A stretch of 6,726 bases of DNA from a bacterium (GTDB taxonomy: Bacteria; Patescibacteriota; UBA1384; JAMDBS01; DAOVQR01). The notes under the pieces are model-generated. The model had not been told where the DNA came from, ran no database searches, and saw nothing but the letters and a program-made list of their open reading frames with translations. The position numbers and the translations under genes were made by a program. Position 1 is the first letter of the stretch. Every line of letters begins with the position of its first letter. Positions 6,451 to 6,726 of the stretch are shown one piece after another. The stretch is taken from the NCBI GenBank assembly GCA_030628575.1, contig DAOVQR010000036.1:1-6726 (forward strand), written 5' to 3'.

Positions 6451-6726
6451 TTAAGGAATCTGTTTTTCTGTGTTCACGTCTGTGTTATTTTGTGTTGTTT
6501 CCCAAATAATCAGATCTTTTTGTTCTTTATCTTTACCTAAATAATGCTTTTCAGCATTTTCTATATTTTCAGTATCATAAGTCAAATCATAAAACCACAC
6601 TCTTTGATTCTGATCTAATAATTCGTGAATTTTATCCTCTGGATCAACTTCTTTCAATTCAGCTAAATTACCGGGTTTATAATCACCTAATAAATCATAA
6701 ATTCGTAGTTCGTAATTCGTAGTTCG
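6451..6726 (-). CDS. C-terminal part of an unrecognised protein
   Basis: The frame is open from the window edge to the TAA at 6451, giving 91 residues with no stop. No convincing internal start exists: a TTG at 6657 is in frame, but the frame continues beyond it, so this is best read as the end of a longer gene. Visible text includes YDLLGDYKPGNLAELKEVDP and QRVWFYDLTYDTENIENAEKHYLGKD. An extracytoplasmic tail of a GT39-like membrane glycosyltransferase, which often ends with a 'rvW' strand, is one possibility, but this is weak. The last residues (TTQNNTDVNTEKQIP) and the first visible ones (TTNYELRIY) are coded by repeat-like DNA. The gene lies 76 bases upstream of the glycosyltransferase on the same strand and may share its transcript. 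Confidence 0.6.
   Translation of the reverse strand, partial: RTTNYELRIYDLLGDYKPGNLAELKEVDPEDKIHELLDQNQRVWFYDLTYDTENIENAEKHYLGKDKEQKDLIIWETTQNNTDVNTEKQIP
6459..6496. repeat. TCTGTGTT-type repeats at end of partial gene
   Basis: Related 8-base units occur at 6459 (TCTGTTTT), 6467 (TCTGTGTT), 6479 (TCTGTGTT) and 6489 (TTTGTGTT). They code for the polar Asn/Thr-rich tail of the partial protein, which suggests that repeat DNA supplied its C-terminus. Confidence 0.45.
6701..6726. repeat. ATTCGTA/GTTCGTA heptad repeat at right edge
   Basis: The 7-base units ATTCGTA, GTTCGTA, ATTCGTA and GTTCG run into the window edge, so the array may continue. It is in an open frame with the partial gene and would encode TTNYELRI-like residues. 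Confidence 0.75.

Overview
The window is AT-rich and gene-sparse between genes. It carries six protein genes, all on the minus strand: a VanW-type cell-wall protein (3' end outside the window), a small DUF3006-type protein, a membrane ion-pumping pyrophosphatase (hppA), a 122-residue protein I do not recognise, a GT4-type glycosyltransferase, and the C-terminal part of an unrecognised protein whose start lies beyond the right edge. Reading frames use TAA and TGA as stops (hppA and the glycosyltransferase end at natural C-termini at TGA), so the standard bacterial code fits. The gene mix, the low GC and the many short periodic AT-rich repeats, some entering coding sequence, suggest a Candidate Phyla Radiation (Patescibacteria/Parcubacteria-like) genome. 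That placement is an inference from style; no marker gene is present.

Layout from left to right: vanW-like gene (1-1744), 53-base gap, DUF3006 gene (1798-2043), AT-rich repeat region (2044-2296), hppA (2297-4258), a 400-base gene-free stretch with a large imperfect palindrome that itself holds a GC-rich palindrome, plus a Rho-independent terminator (4259-4656), the unknown gene (4657-5025), a 215-base gap with two strong inverted repeats (5026-5240), the glycosyltransferase (5241-6374), and the partial gene (6451-6726). Transcription runs from high to low coordinates. The partial gene and the glycosyltransferase may be co-transcribed, as may DUF3006 and vanW. The unknown gene and hppA look like separate units, because a terminator follows the former.

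Functionally, VanW and the glycosyltransferase point to cell-envelope work, and hppA to energising the membrane from pyrophosphate. No pathway links all the genes. The most unusual signals are non-coding. First, a perfect 14-bp inverted repeat would bury the very strong Shine-Dalgarno sequence of the unknown gene. Second, 7-bp-periodic repeats occur at five separate places, each with a different unit. Third, a 30-base GC-rich palindrome sits inside one arm of a larger heptad-built palindrome. No tRNA, rRNA, CRISPR array, transposase or known riboswitch was recognised.
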